From: Buxus sempervirens
Taxonomy: Eukaryota > Streptophyta > Magnoliopsida > Buxales > Buxaceae
Reading direction: 5' to 3'
Assembly: GCA_947561395.2 (NCBI GenBank)
Contig: OX387183.1
Span: forward strand, 44,820,890-44,884,889
DNA length: 64,000 nucleotides
The notes beneath the pieces were generated by a model, which searched no databases, was not told the origin of the DNA, and saw only the letters and a list, made by a program, of their open reading frames with translations. Of this stretch, positions 1 to 7,388 are shown piece after piece (the first letter of the stretch is position 1; each line of letters starts with the position of its first letter). The position numbers were made by a program, and so were the translations under genes.

Positions 1-1698
1 GATTCCTTTTATGATAGATGGGTTAACTCCATGACCCTTGATGAGGAGATTCGTTGGGATTCCATCCACTTAGGGCACATCCTACACCTCCCTAAAATTC
101 CCTTTAAGTGGGAAATCATTGAAGCTTTGATTGGCCACTGGGTACCTGAGCTGAATCTCTTCCGTTTTGATGACAAAGAGATGACTCCCACCATAGAAGA
201 AATTGAAACCATCCTTGGCCTAAGATTTTCTGAAAAAGTTGTGAACCCACCCCTAAAGCTTAGTTATAAAAAAGAGGCTTCCACTTTCTTGGGTATAGGG
301 AAGAAGGACCTAGGAAATTCTGATGCACTATTGACCTTGTCCAAGACCTTTTTGACTGAAAAACTTCTAAGGAGTGAAGACAAGGATGCTAGGTTTAATG
401 CTTTGACTTTGGTAGTGGTCAATCAGCTGCTTTTTCCACGGGGTGATGACCAGGTTGACTTGGCTCTCATCTCAGTTATCTGTCAGGTTAGGGAATGCGA
501 GAGGTTGGCCCCTATGATCCTAGCAGAGATATATCAGGCCCTTACTGACTGTTATTTCAGGAAGAAGAAGCGCTTCCTTGCCTGCTCCCCTATCCTACAG
601 GTAAAAAATATGCATATATTTTTTTTCTTTTCTCTTTTTTTTTCTTTTTATTCTTTCTTTCCTTTCTTCTTCTTTTTCTTGTCTCTCTTTTTTTTTTCTT
701 CTTTTTTCCTTTTCCTTTTTTTTTTCTTCTTTTTTTTTTCTTTTTTTTTCTTTTTCTTTTTTTTTCTTTTTGGAAATAAATTGAAATACTCCCTTTTTCT
801 GCAGCTTTGGTTGCTTGACCATCTTAGCCAGGTTGAAGAAATAACTCGCCGCTTCTTTCCAAGATTGAAAGTTCCTGTTTTGATGAGCAATAGGGGATGT
901 CCTAACATCCAAGGTGGCAAGCAAGGCTGGTTTACTTTCTTGGGTACTCTCCAGGATGATCAAGTGAGATGGCCTGGCACTTATCAGCCCACTCCAGAGA
1001 CAGTGATAAGCTTTAGAGATAAAAACTTTCTGGTCCTAGCAGGCTTGAAATCTGCTGTTCTCTATCTTCCTTTGAGGGTTCTTCGGCAGTTTGGAGCGAC
1101 CCAGGGAATTATGATCCCTACTGGATATGAGAAGCTTTTAGGGCCACTTACACCAGCCTCCATGGGGCTAACTGCTCAATTAATGAAAGAGTGGTCCTAC
1201 GTCCGTTTTCTGCGGGGTCCTGTCTTTTCAGAGTCCCATGTGAAGGACTATCACTTATGGATCAAAGAACAGGTGCAGAGTCATGCCCCAGTACCAGAGG
1301 ATCCTCCTGCAGTTCTTCCTCCTACTTATGAGGACATTCTGGAGTCAGAAAGGGCAACCCATAAGCGGCTTCAACAAATATGGGTACGGGAGGCTCAAGA
1401 ACTTAGGATAAAAGTCCTTGTTCTGGAGAGAAAGCTTGAAGAGCAGAAGTCTGGCCGCATTGCCATGGAGAAGAAACTTGAAGAACAAAGGCAAGCTCGT
1501 CGCTTTGAAGTCCGAGTGATGCGGAAGAAGTATCAGGATTCCTTGGCCGACCTTAGGGCATTGAAGATCAAGCTTTCTTTTTCAGATGAGGTCATCTCCT
1601 TTTTGAGTGATCCTGATGCAGAGGGTGCTTCTGGAATCATTGCAACTCAGGCAGCTAGGATTAGGGAGCTTGAGGAGCAGTTAGGGAGTAGGGATTAG
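1..1698 (+). CDS. Antisense accessory ORF of gypsy 1, DUF7745/plant-mobile-domain-like with C-terminal coiled coil (5' end off window)
   Basis: The frame is open from base 1, so the true start lies to the left; the first ATG in view is at 31. The N-terminal part has the signature HWVPELNLFRFDDKEMTPTI followed by an LGL motif, which resembles the DUF7745 and plant mobile domain families (W..E...F.F...EMTPT.EE...LLGL). The block LLFPRGDDQVD and the segment ending at SPILQ, continuing after the intron with LWLLDHL, also fit that family. Residues coded by about 1340-1690 are rich in E, K, R and L with heptad spacing, a probable coiled coil. The ORF runs opposite to gag-pol between pol and the 3' LTR, the place where Tat elements such as Grande carry an antisense gene. 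Function is unknown. Family assignment is from memory of motifs, not a search. Confidence 0.75.
   Translation, partial: DSFYDRWVNSMTLDEEIRWDSIHLGHILHLPKIPFKWEIIEALIGHWVPELNLFRFDDKEMTPTIEEIETILGLRFSEKVVNPPLKLSYKKEASTFLGIGKKDLGNSDALLTLSKTFLTEKLLRSEDKDARFNALTLVVVNQLLFPRGDDQVDLALISVICQVRECERLAPMILAEIYQALTDCYFRKKKRFLACSPILQVKNMHIFFFFSLFFSFYSFFPFFFFFLSLFFFSSFFLFLFFFFFFFSFFFFFFFFLFGNKLKYSLFLQLWLLDHLSQVEEITRRFFPRLKVPVLMSNRGCPNIQGGKQGWFTFLGTLQDDQVRWPGTYQPTPETVISFRDKNFLVLAGLKSAVLYLPLRVLRQFGATQGIMIPTGYEKLLGPLTPASMGLTAQLMKEWSYVRFLRGPVFSESHVKDYHLWIKEQVQSHAPVPEDPPAVLPPTYEDILESERATHKRLQQIWVREAQELRIKVLVLERKLEEQKSGRIAMEKKLEEQRQARRFEVRVMRKKYQDSLADLRALKIKLSFSDEVISFLSDPDAEGASGIIATQAARIRELEEQLGSRD
601..804 (+). 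other. In-frame poly-T intron (exitron-like) in the antisense ORF
   Basis: The sequence reads CCTACAG then GTAAAAAATATG at 601, and ends CTTTTTCTGCAG at 804, a consensus plant GT-AG intron with an extreme T-rich tract. It is 204 nt, begins and ends at codon boundaries (phase 0) and has no stop codon in frame. If retained it would add about 68 residues, mostly phenylalanine. Removing it joins two blocks that fit one conserved domain, so splicing is the more likely state. Confidence 0.75.
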
Positions 1699-2601
1699 AT
1701 TCTTTTATCTCTTTTTTTTCATTCATTTTTTTTTCATACTTTTATACAAAAGCAAACTCCATTAGTGGAAAGATAATAGATTTAATTCAAAAATAGGTTT
1801 TATATTATTGGCCTCAGAATTCTCAGATGCTTATAAAAACAGATGTTTTATGAAAAAGTATTTGATTTCTCATCACTGGCCAAAGTATAGTTTTTTTTTT
1901 TTTTGAAAGCTGATCCAAAACACTTAATCACATATAATTAAAGGAATTAAAATCAGGTTGAATAATGAAAAGGGTAGTCCAAGCAATAGGGAGAGACCAA
2001 TTATGTCTACCCCGTGACTTTTAGAATCATCCCCTAATGGTTTTACCTTCATGATGGACCCTGCTAATCTGCTCAGTTTCCAGTGCTCATGCTGATTAAA
2101 TTTAGATCACATGATCAACTCAACCTTTGATTTTTTTTTTCTTTTTTTTTCTTTTTTTTTTGTCCCTAGTGCCAATTACGGTTTTCCCTAGGGTTGGCCT
2201 CTGCATTCCGTCATCACCAATCTTACTCTGAAAGTTGAATGAATATACTAAAATCACCAAGGGCTTAATAATAAGACGAAACAAAGGCTAGGCTCGGTTT
2301 ATGAAAGAAAAGGTATTAAAGGCTCAAAATTTTCTAAGTGTGAAAAATGGGTCAACCGGACTTACAGTCATGGTAAATTCAATCCCATTCCCCTTCTTTT
2401 GTATTTGGCTTTCATTTGCTCCTATTTTTTTCTTTTTTTTTTTCTATTGGCCTTGCCCTTATTGGCTTTGCCCCCGTATAAGACTATAAGTCCAGTTTAG
2501 GTTTAACAAATAAATGAACAGGCTCAAATTGGCTTGACTAGGGATGTAAATTTTGGGATATAAGGAAAAATGGCCTCAGATCATTTCCTAGTAATATTCA
2601 T
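1699..2601. other. Non-coding spacer between antisense ORF and pol of gypsy 1
   Basis: AT-rich sequence with T-runs near 1890-1905, 2130-2161 and 2428-2443. No supported ORF. It contains the 3' ends of both convergent transcription units (antisense ORF ending 1698, pol ending 2602). Similar phrases about clearing 'aggctcaaa'-type words recur in the tail of gypsy 3 near 55000-55270, which supports a common Tat 3' region. Confidence 0.6.
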
Positions 2602-5043
2602 TCATGGAAAATATCTCTTTACTGCATCAGAGTTAATTGGCTCAGGAAAATCCTTCCCATCCATTTCTGTTAAGATGAGAGCACCCCCTGATAGGACCTT
2701 CTTGACTATATAAGGCCCTTCCCAATTTGGTTTGAACTTTCCACGAGGATCTTCCAAAAAGGGTAAAATCTTCTTTAATACCAAATTTCCTTCTTGGAAA
2801 GTTCTGAGCTTCACCTTTTTATTGTAAGCCCTGGCCATCCTCTTCCGATATAATTGGCCATGACTAAGTGCCTTCAAACGTTTTTCTTCTATTAAATTGA
2901 GTTGATCATGCCTAGACTGTATCCATTCAGCTTCTTCTAATTCAGCTTCCATTAGCACTCTTAGTGAAGGTATTTCCACTTCCACTGGTAAAACTGCTTC
3001 CATTCCATAGACTAGGGAATATGGGGTTGCCCCTGTAAAAGTCCGAATCGAGGTTCTGTAAGCATGTAGAGCAAGTGGCAGCATTTCATGCCAATCTTTA
3101 AAACTCACCACCATCTTTTGAATAATCTTCTTTATATTCTTATTCGCTGCTTCCACTGCCCCATTCATCTTTGGTCTGTAAGGCGCTAACTTGTGGTGGG
3201 TAATCTGAAATTGTTCACACATCTTCCTCATGTCTTTGTTCTTAAGGTTTGAAGCATTGTCTGTTACTATGGCACTTGGCAAACCATAGCGACAAATGAT
3301 GTTGTGCTTCAAAAACTTAAGAACATGGCTACTCGTAATGTTTGCATATGAAGCTGCCTCTACCCACTTGGTGAAGTAATCAATTGCTACGAGTATAAAT
3401 CTATGTCCATTTGATGCCTTTGGAGAGATCATTCCAATGACATCTATACCCCACATAGAAAAAGGCCACGGAGATGTCATACTGTGTAATTCACTTGGGG
3501 GTGCATTCTTGTTATCCGCGTACACTTGGCATAAATGACACCTTTTAACGTGCATATAGCAATCATGCTCCATAGTCGACCAGTAATATCCCAATCGCAG
3601 AATCTTCTTGGCAAGCATATGCCCATTCATATGGGGTCCACACACTCCTCCATGTACCGTTTCAACTATCCTTTCTAACTCAGTCTTTGCAACACATCTA
3701 AGTAGTATATCATTGTGTGATCTTTTGTACAACTGCCCACCACTTAGTAAGAACTGTCCTGCTAGCCTCTGTATTGTTCTTTTCTCTGTAGAGGTGACAT
3801 TTTCTGGTAAACTTCGATCATTTAGGAAATTCTTAATGTCTTGAAACCATGGTACTTCTTCTTCTGGGGTTTCTTCTAGAACAAGGCAGTAAGCTGGTTC
3901 ATCTCTGACTTCAATTTCCAATGGTCTAATATCAACACCTTCTGGCATACTGACCATTGAAGCCAATGTTGCTAGAGCATCCGCAAACTGATTTTTGGCC
4001 CTTGGCATATAATTGAAGGAAATTCGAGTAAATTTATTGCTTATTTCTTCCAAATACTGGTGATAGGGGATCAATTTGTGATCCTTGGTTTTCCATTCAC
4101 CAGTTGTTTGGAAGATGATAAGACTCAAATCCCCATATACGTCAAGTTCCTCTACTTCATGGTCTAAGGCAGCTTGCAACCCAATTATGCATGCTTCATA
4201 CTCTGCTATATTGTTCGTGCATTGGAACCTTAACTTTACTGCGATCGGGATATGTGCCCCATCTGGCTTGATCAACACAGCCCCTATTCCATTTCCATTC
4301 ATATTGGGGGCCCCATCAAAAAACATTTGCCATGAGCTTTCGCCTTCTTCTTCTTCAGCAAACAGGATTGCCTCATCAGGGAAGTTGGTCTTTAAGGGTT
4401 GGTATTCTGGTAAAGGGTGTGTAGCTAAGTGATCTGCAATGGCTTGACCCTTAATGGCCTTCTGTGTGATATAGGTGAGGTCAAATTCAGAGAGTAACAA
4501 CTGCCACTTTGCTATTCTGCCAGTTAACGCCGGTTTCTCAAATAGATACTTCAAAGGGTCCATTCGGGATATCAATAATGTAGAGTGACTAAGGAAATAG
4601 TGCCTCAGCCTCTGAGTTGCCCACACTAATGCACAACAAGTCTTTTCCAAGGGGGAATACTTTGCTTCATATTCTGTAAACTTCTTGCTTAGGTAGTAAA
4701 TCGCCCTCTTCTTTCTGCCTGTATCGTCATGCTGTCCCAAGACACACCCCATTGATGTCTCCAAAACAGACAAGTATAGAATTAATGGCCTTCCTGGAGT
4801 TGGTGGCACTAGCACAGGTGGATTCAATAAATACTCCTTTATTGTGTCAAAGGCTTCTTGGCAATCATTATTCCAGACTGTCGGGTTATTCTTTCTTAGA
4901 AGTTTGAAAATTGGTTCACAGATAGCGGTGAGCTGTGCTATGAACCGGCTTATATACTGAATCCTTCCAAGAAAACCACGAACCTCCCTCTCCATTCTAG
5001 GTGATGGCATTTCGATGATTGCTTTAGCTTTAGCTGGGTCAAT
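2602..5043 (-). CDS. pol: Pol, second part: RNase H, archaeal-type second RNase H, integrase
   Basis: This segment is in the same frame as the RT block and separated from it by one amber codon. First comes a degenerate RNase H-like domain (LYLSVLETSMG, FTEYEAKYSPLEKTCCALVW). Next is a second RNase H with FFDGAPN, AEYEACIIGL, YGDLSLI and ADALATLASM, giving the D-E-D-D acidic set. Last is integrase: an HHCC zinc region (VHGGVCGPH, CHLCQ) and a DDE core (WGIDVIG, IVTDNAS, MNGAVEAANK). The last block (FKPNWEGPYIVKKVLSGGAL) is the usual integrase C-terminus, with no chromodomain. It would degrade RNA in hybrids and insert the cDNA. About 800 residues, normal for the three domains. Confidence 0.9.
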   Translation of the reverse strand: MDPAKAKAIIEMPSPRMEREVRGFLGRIQYISRFIAQLTAICEPIFKLLRKNNPTVWNNDCQEAFDTIKEYLLNPPVLVPPTPGRPLILYLSVLETSMGCVLGQHDDTGRKKRAIYYLSKKFTEYEAKYSPLEKTCCALVWATQRLRHYFLSHSTLLISRMDPLKYLFEKPALTGRIAKWQLLLSEFDLTYITQKAIKGQAIADHLATHPLPEYQPLKTNFPDEAILFAEEEEGESSWQMFFDGAPNMNGNGIGAVLIKPDGAHIPIAVKLRFQCTNNIAEYEACIIGLQAALDHEVEELDVYGDLSLIIFQTTGEWKTKDHKLIPYHQYLEEISNKFTRISFNYMPRAKNQFADALATLASMVSMPEGVDIRPLEIEVRDEPAYCLVLEETPEEEVPWFQDIKNFLNDRSLPENVTSTEKRTIQRLAGQFLLSGGQLYKRSHNDILLRCVAKTELERIVETVHGGVCGPHMNGHMLAKKILRLGYYWSTMEHDCYMHVKRCHLCQVYADNKNAPPSELHSMTSPWPFSMWGIDVIGMISPKASNGHRFILVAIDYFTKWVEAASYANITSSHVLKFLKHNIICRYGLPSAIVTDNASNLKNKDMRKMCEQFQITHHKLAPYRPKMNGAVEAANKNIKKIIQKMVVSFKDWHEMLPLALHAYRTSIRTFTGATPYSLVYGMEAVLPVEVEIPSLRVLMEAELEEAEWIQSRHDQLNLIEEKRLKALSHGQLYRKRMARAYNKKVKLRTFQEGNLVLKKILPFLEDPRGKFKPNWEGPYIVKKVLSGGALILTEMDGKDFPEPINSDAVKRYFP

Positions 5044-6033
5044 CTAAATTCCCCTTCTGCTTACTATAAAGCCCAACAATTTTCCTGATGTAGCCCCAAA
5101 GACACATTTCGCAGGGTTAAGCCTTAGACTGTATTTCCTAAGCCGGTCAAATACCTTCTTCAAGTTGATCAAGTGGTCTTCTTCTTCACATGATTTGGCT
5201 ATCATATCATCCACATAGACCTCCATCTCCTTTTGGATCATATCATGGAATAAGGCTGTCATGGCCCGCTGGTAGGTTGCCCCAGCGTTCTTAAGTCCAA
5301 ATGGCATGACAGTGTAATGGAAGGTACCCCAAGGGGTGATAAAGGTTGTCTTCTCTTGGTCTTCCTTAGCCATCTTGATCTGATTATAACCAGAAAAGCC
5401 GTCCATGAATGAGAATAGACTATGTACAGCGGTGTTATCCACCAAGATGTCTATGTGTGGAAGTGGAAAGTCATCCTTTGGACTTGCCTTATTCAAATCT
5501 CTATAATCTACGCACATTCTGACTTTTCCATCCTTCTTTGGCACTGGCACTATATTTGCAAGCCATTCGGGGTATGTGGAAACTGCTAAGAATCCGGCTT
5601 GGAATTGTTTAACCACTTCATCTTTGACCTTTAGCGTCCATTCAGGTTTTAACCTTCTCAGTTTCTGTTTAACTGGCTTAGCGTCTGGTAGAATAGGTAG
5701 CCTGTGTACCACCATATCTGTGTCTAACCCCGGCATATCCCGATACGACCATGCAAACACATCTTCATAATCAGCCAAAAATCGTATAATTTCATCTCGC
5801 TGTACCTCAGATAGACATACCCCAATCTTCACTATTTTTGGGTCATCTTCGGTCCCTAGGTTTATTGATATGGTCTCTTCGATATTGGGTTGGACCCCCT
5901 TTTCATGACGCTCTAATTGATATGTGATTTCCTTTGGAACGTCGTCTTCTTCGTCCTCGGTCTCTTCTTCAACCCCCATTAGGTCAAAGTCGAGCTCAAG
6001 GTCGAAGTCATACTCATCCTGATCCAATTCCAT
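5044..6033 (-). CDS. pol: Pol, first part: Ty3/gypsy reverse transcriptase
   Basis: The RT carries the expected run of motifs: PVPKKDGKVRMCVDYRDLNK, FPLPHID, FMDGFSGYNQI, TPWGTFHYTVMPFGLKNAGA, and the catalytic YVDD in MEVYVDDMIAKS. All three catalytic aspartates are present. An acidic N-terminal stretch (about residues 1-30) precedes it. The frame continues into the RNase H block and is broken only by a TAG at 5044-5046, where relatives carry an amino acid, so this is probably a recent nonsense mutation. The listed start (MELDQDEYDFD) may be internal to a longer pro-pol product. Confidence 0.9.
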   Translation of the reverse strand: MELDQDEYDFDLELDFDLMGVEEETEDEEDDVPKEITYQLERHEKGVQPNIEETISINLGTEDDPKIVKIGVCLSEVQRDEIIRFLADYEDVFAWSYRDMPGLDTDMVVHRLPILPDAKPVKQKLRRLKPEWTLKVKDEVVKQFQAGFLAVSTYPEWLANIVPVPKKDGKVRMCVDYRDLNKASPKDDFPLPHIDILVDNTAVHSLFSFMDGFSGYNQIKMAKEDQEKTTFITPWGTFHYTVMPFGLKNAGATYQRAMTALFHDMIQKEMEVYVDDMIAKSCEEEDHLINLKKVFDRLRKYSLRLNPAKCVFGATSGKLLGFIVSRRGI

Positions 6034-6169
6034 TTGCTTATATGGTTCATAAATGGTTTGGACCTTTTTGAAAACTTTATCTTTTCAAGAAAAAACTGAA
6101 AAATCTTTTTGTGTTATTTGAGAGCCTTCTACAAAATCTTTCCCTGAAGACGAAGGCTCATTAAAACCT
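6034..6169 (-). other. Protease/RT junction with stops; frame change or short intron
   Basis: On the minus strand the protease frame stops at 6170, but a neighbouring frame stays open for about 33 more codons to a TGA near 6068. The change of frame could come from the A8 run at 6200-6207. Ogre-type elements are known to carry an intron between protease and RT, so a spliced junction is the other explanation. I could not settle on a convincing GT-AG pair. Confidence 0.4.
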
Positions 6170-7384
6170 TCAGGAAAAGGGCATTCCACTAATGGAGTTT
6201 TTTTTGGAAGCCATGTCTGTTTGCCAAACAAACGCGGCTTCAAAAGTAAGAGGAGTTTCCTCCCAATTATTCAGAATAAAAGAATCTGGGGCAGGGATAC
6301 AAGCCTGCTCCTCAAGCTCAGGGTCTGCATCAGAGATCACCAGTATTGGGTGAGTTGCATCGCCTGTTTCTTCTGTAGGGCCAGTTCCAGATGGAACTTC
6401 TACTGCAGCCCAATCTATAAAAGGTAGCTCCTCTGCTACTTCTTCTTGCTTGCCTTCTGTCATGGCAAAAAATGCTCCAATGTCCTCTGAAAAATCCTGA
6501 TCCTGTTCTGCCTGTGGCCCAGGCCCACCAGATGCTTGTGGAGGTGGAGGTGGAACATATAGTTGTACGGTTGAGGGTTTGGGTTTCTGGAATGGGTTGA
6601 TATTGTAGTATGGAGGTTTGGACTGATTCTCAGGAGGAGACAGTTGAATCATGTGAGAAAGCTTTGGAAAAGTTTCCCTGATATGAGGGAATTTCATAGT
6701 TTCTATCTGCCCCTGTCTTCTCCATTTCTTTGGCTTGGACCCCAACCCTGCTCTGTGAACCATCTTCTTGACCTGTACCGGTTCTATCCTTCCTTGTAGG
6801 TTAACTCCCAAACCTTTTCCAGGGTGAAAATGGTACTTTTCTAGCACATTCTTGACCATTCCCTCAGCATAGGTCAACTTTCCTTCTTTTTCCTGATACC
6901 CCCCAGGTATATAATTCACAGTTTCAAATTGAAAAGAGTGAAACGTCAACTTATCTGCAGTCATTTCCATGTTTATACAGGGTACATCAGGGGACCACAT
7001 GGGGGGAACCAAATTTTCGGCCAGGACGGTAATCACCTTTTGCCCTCTAATATATTTGACTCTTTGGTGGAGGGTAGATGGTATGGCCCTAGCTGTATGA
7101 ATCCACGGCCTTCCTAGAAGTAGGTTGAAAGCTGCAGGTATATCCATCACCTCAAATGTGATGTTAAAAATATACGGTCCAATTGTGACCAGCAGTTCAA
7201 CCTCTCCTAGGGAGTGTGTTTTAGAGCTGTCAAATGCTCTTATAATTCTTCCATTTTGTTTTATTTTGTTTCGCTCCAGATTGAGCTTAACAAAGGTTAC
7301 TAACGGGCAGACATTGAGGGCCGACCCATTGTCAATCAAGACACAGGCTATCATGCAACCCTTATTGAGTACAGCTATGTGCAA
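6170..7384 (-). CDS. Retropepsin-like aspartic protease with G-patch motif
   Basis: The protease active-site motif appears as VLIDNGSALNVCP near residue 18; the usual motif is D-S/T-G, so the DNG form is a variant seen in Tat-type proteases. The flap and second glycine region is LLVTIGPYIFNITFEVMDI, followed by NLLLGRPWIHTARAIPSTLH, a strongly conserved Tat protease block. Around residues 180-215 a G-patch occurs (HPGKGLGVNLQGR, MVHRAGLGSKP), a nucleic-acid-binding motif found next to some retroelement proteases. The C-terminal third is acidic and proline-rich. The indicated first codon is TTG, so translation probably enters by readthrough or frameshift from gag. Confidence 0.85.
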   Translation of the reverse strand: MHIAVLNKGCMIACVLIDNGSALNVCPLVTFVKLNLERNKIKQNGRIIRAFDSSKTHSLGEVELLVTIGPYIFNITFEVMDIPAAFNLLLGRPWIHTARAIPSTLHQRVKYIRGQKVITVLAENLVPPMWSPDVPCINMEMTADKLTFHSFQFETVNYIPGGYQEKEGKLTYAEGMVKNVLEKYHFHPGKGLGVNLQGRIEPVQVKKMVHRAGLGSKPKKWRRQGQIETMKFPHIRETFPKLSHMIQLSPPENQSKPPYYNINPFQKPKPSTVQLYVPPPPPQASGGPGPQAEQDQDFSEDIGAFFAMTEGKQEEVAEELPFIDWAAVEVPSGTGPTEETGDATHPILVISDADPELEEQACIPAPDSFILNNWEETPLTFEAAFVWQTDMASKKNSISGMPFS

Positions 7385-7388
7385 TGGG

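Noticed and set aside
595..963. Lys/Glu-rich ORFs on the minus strand
   Set aside because: They are the complement of the poly-T intron and neighbouring exon of the antisense ORF.
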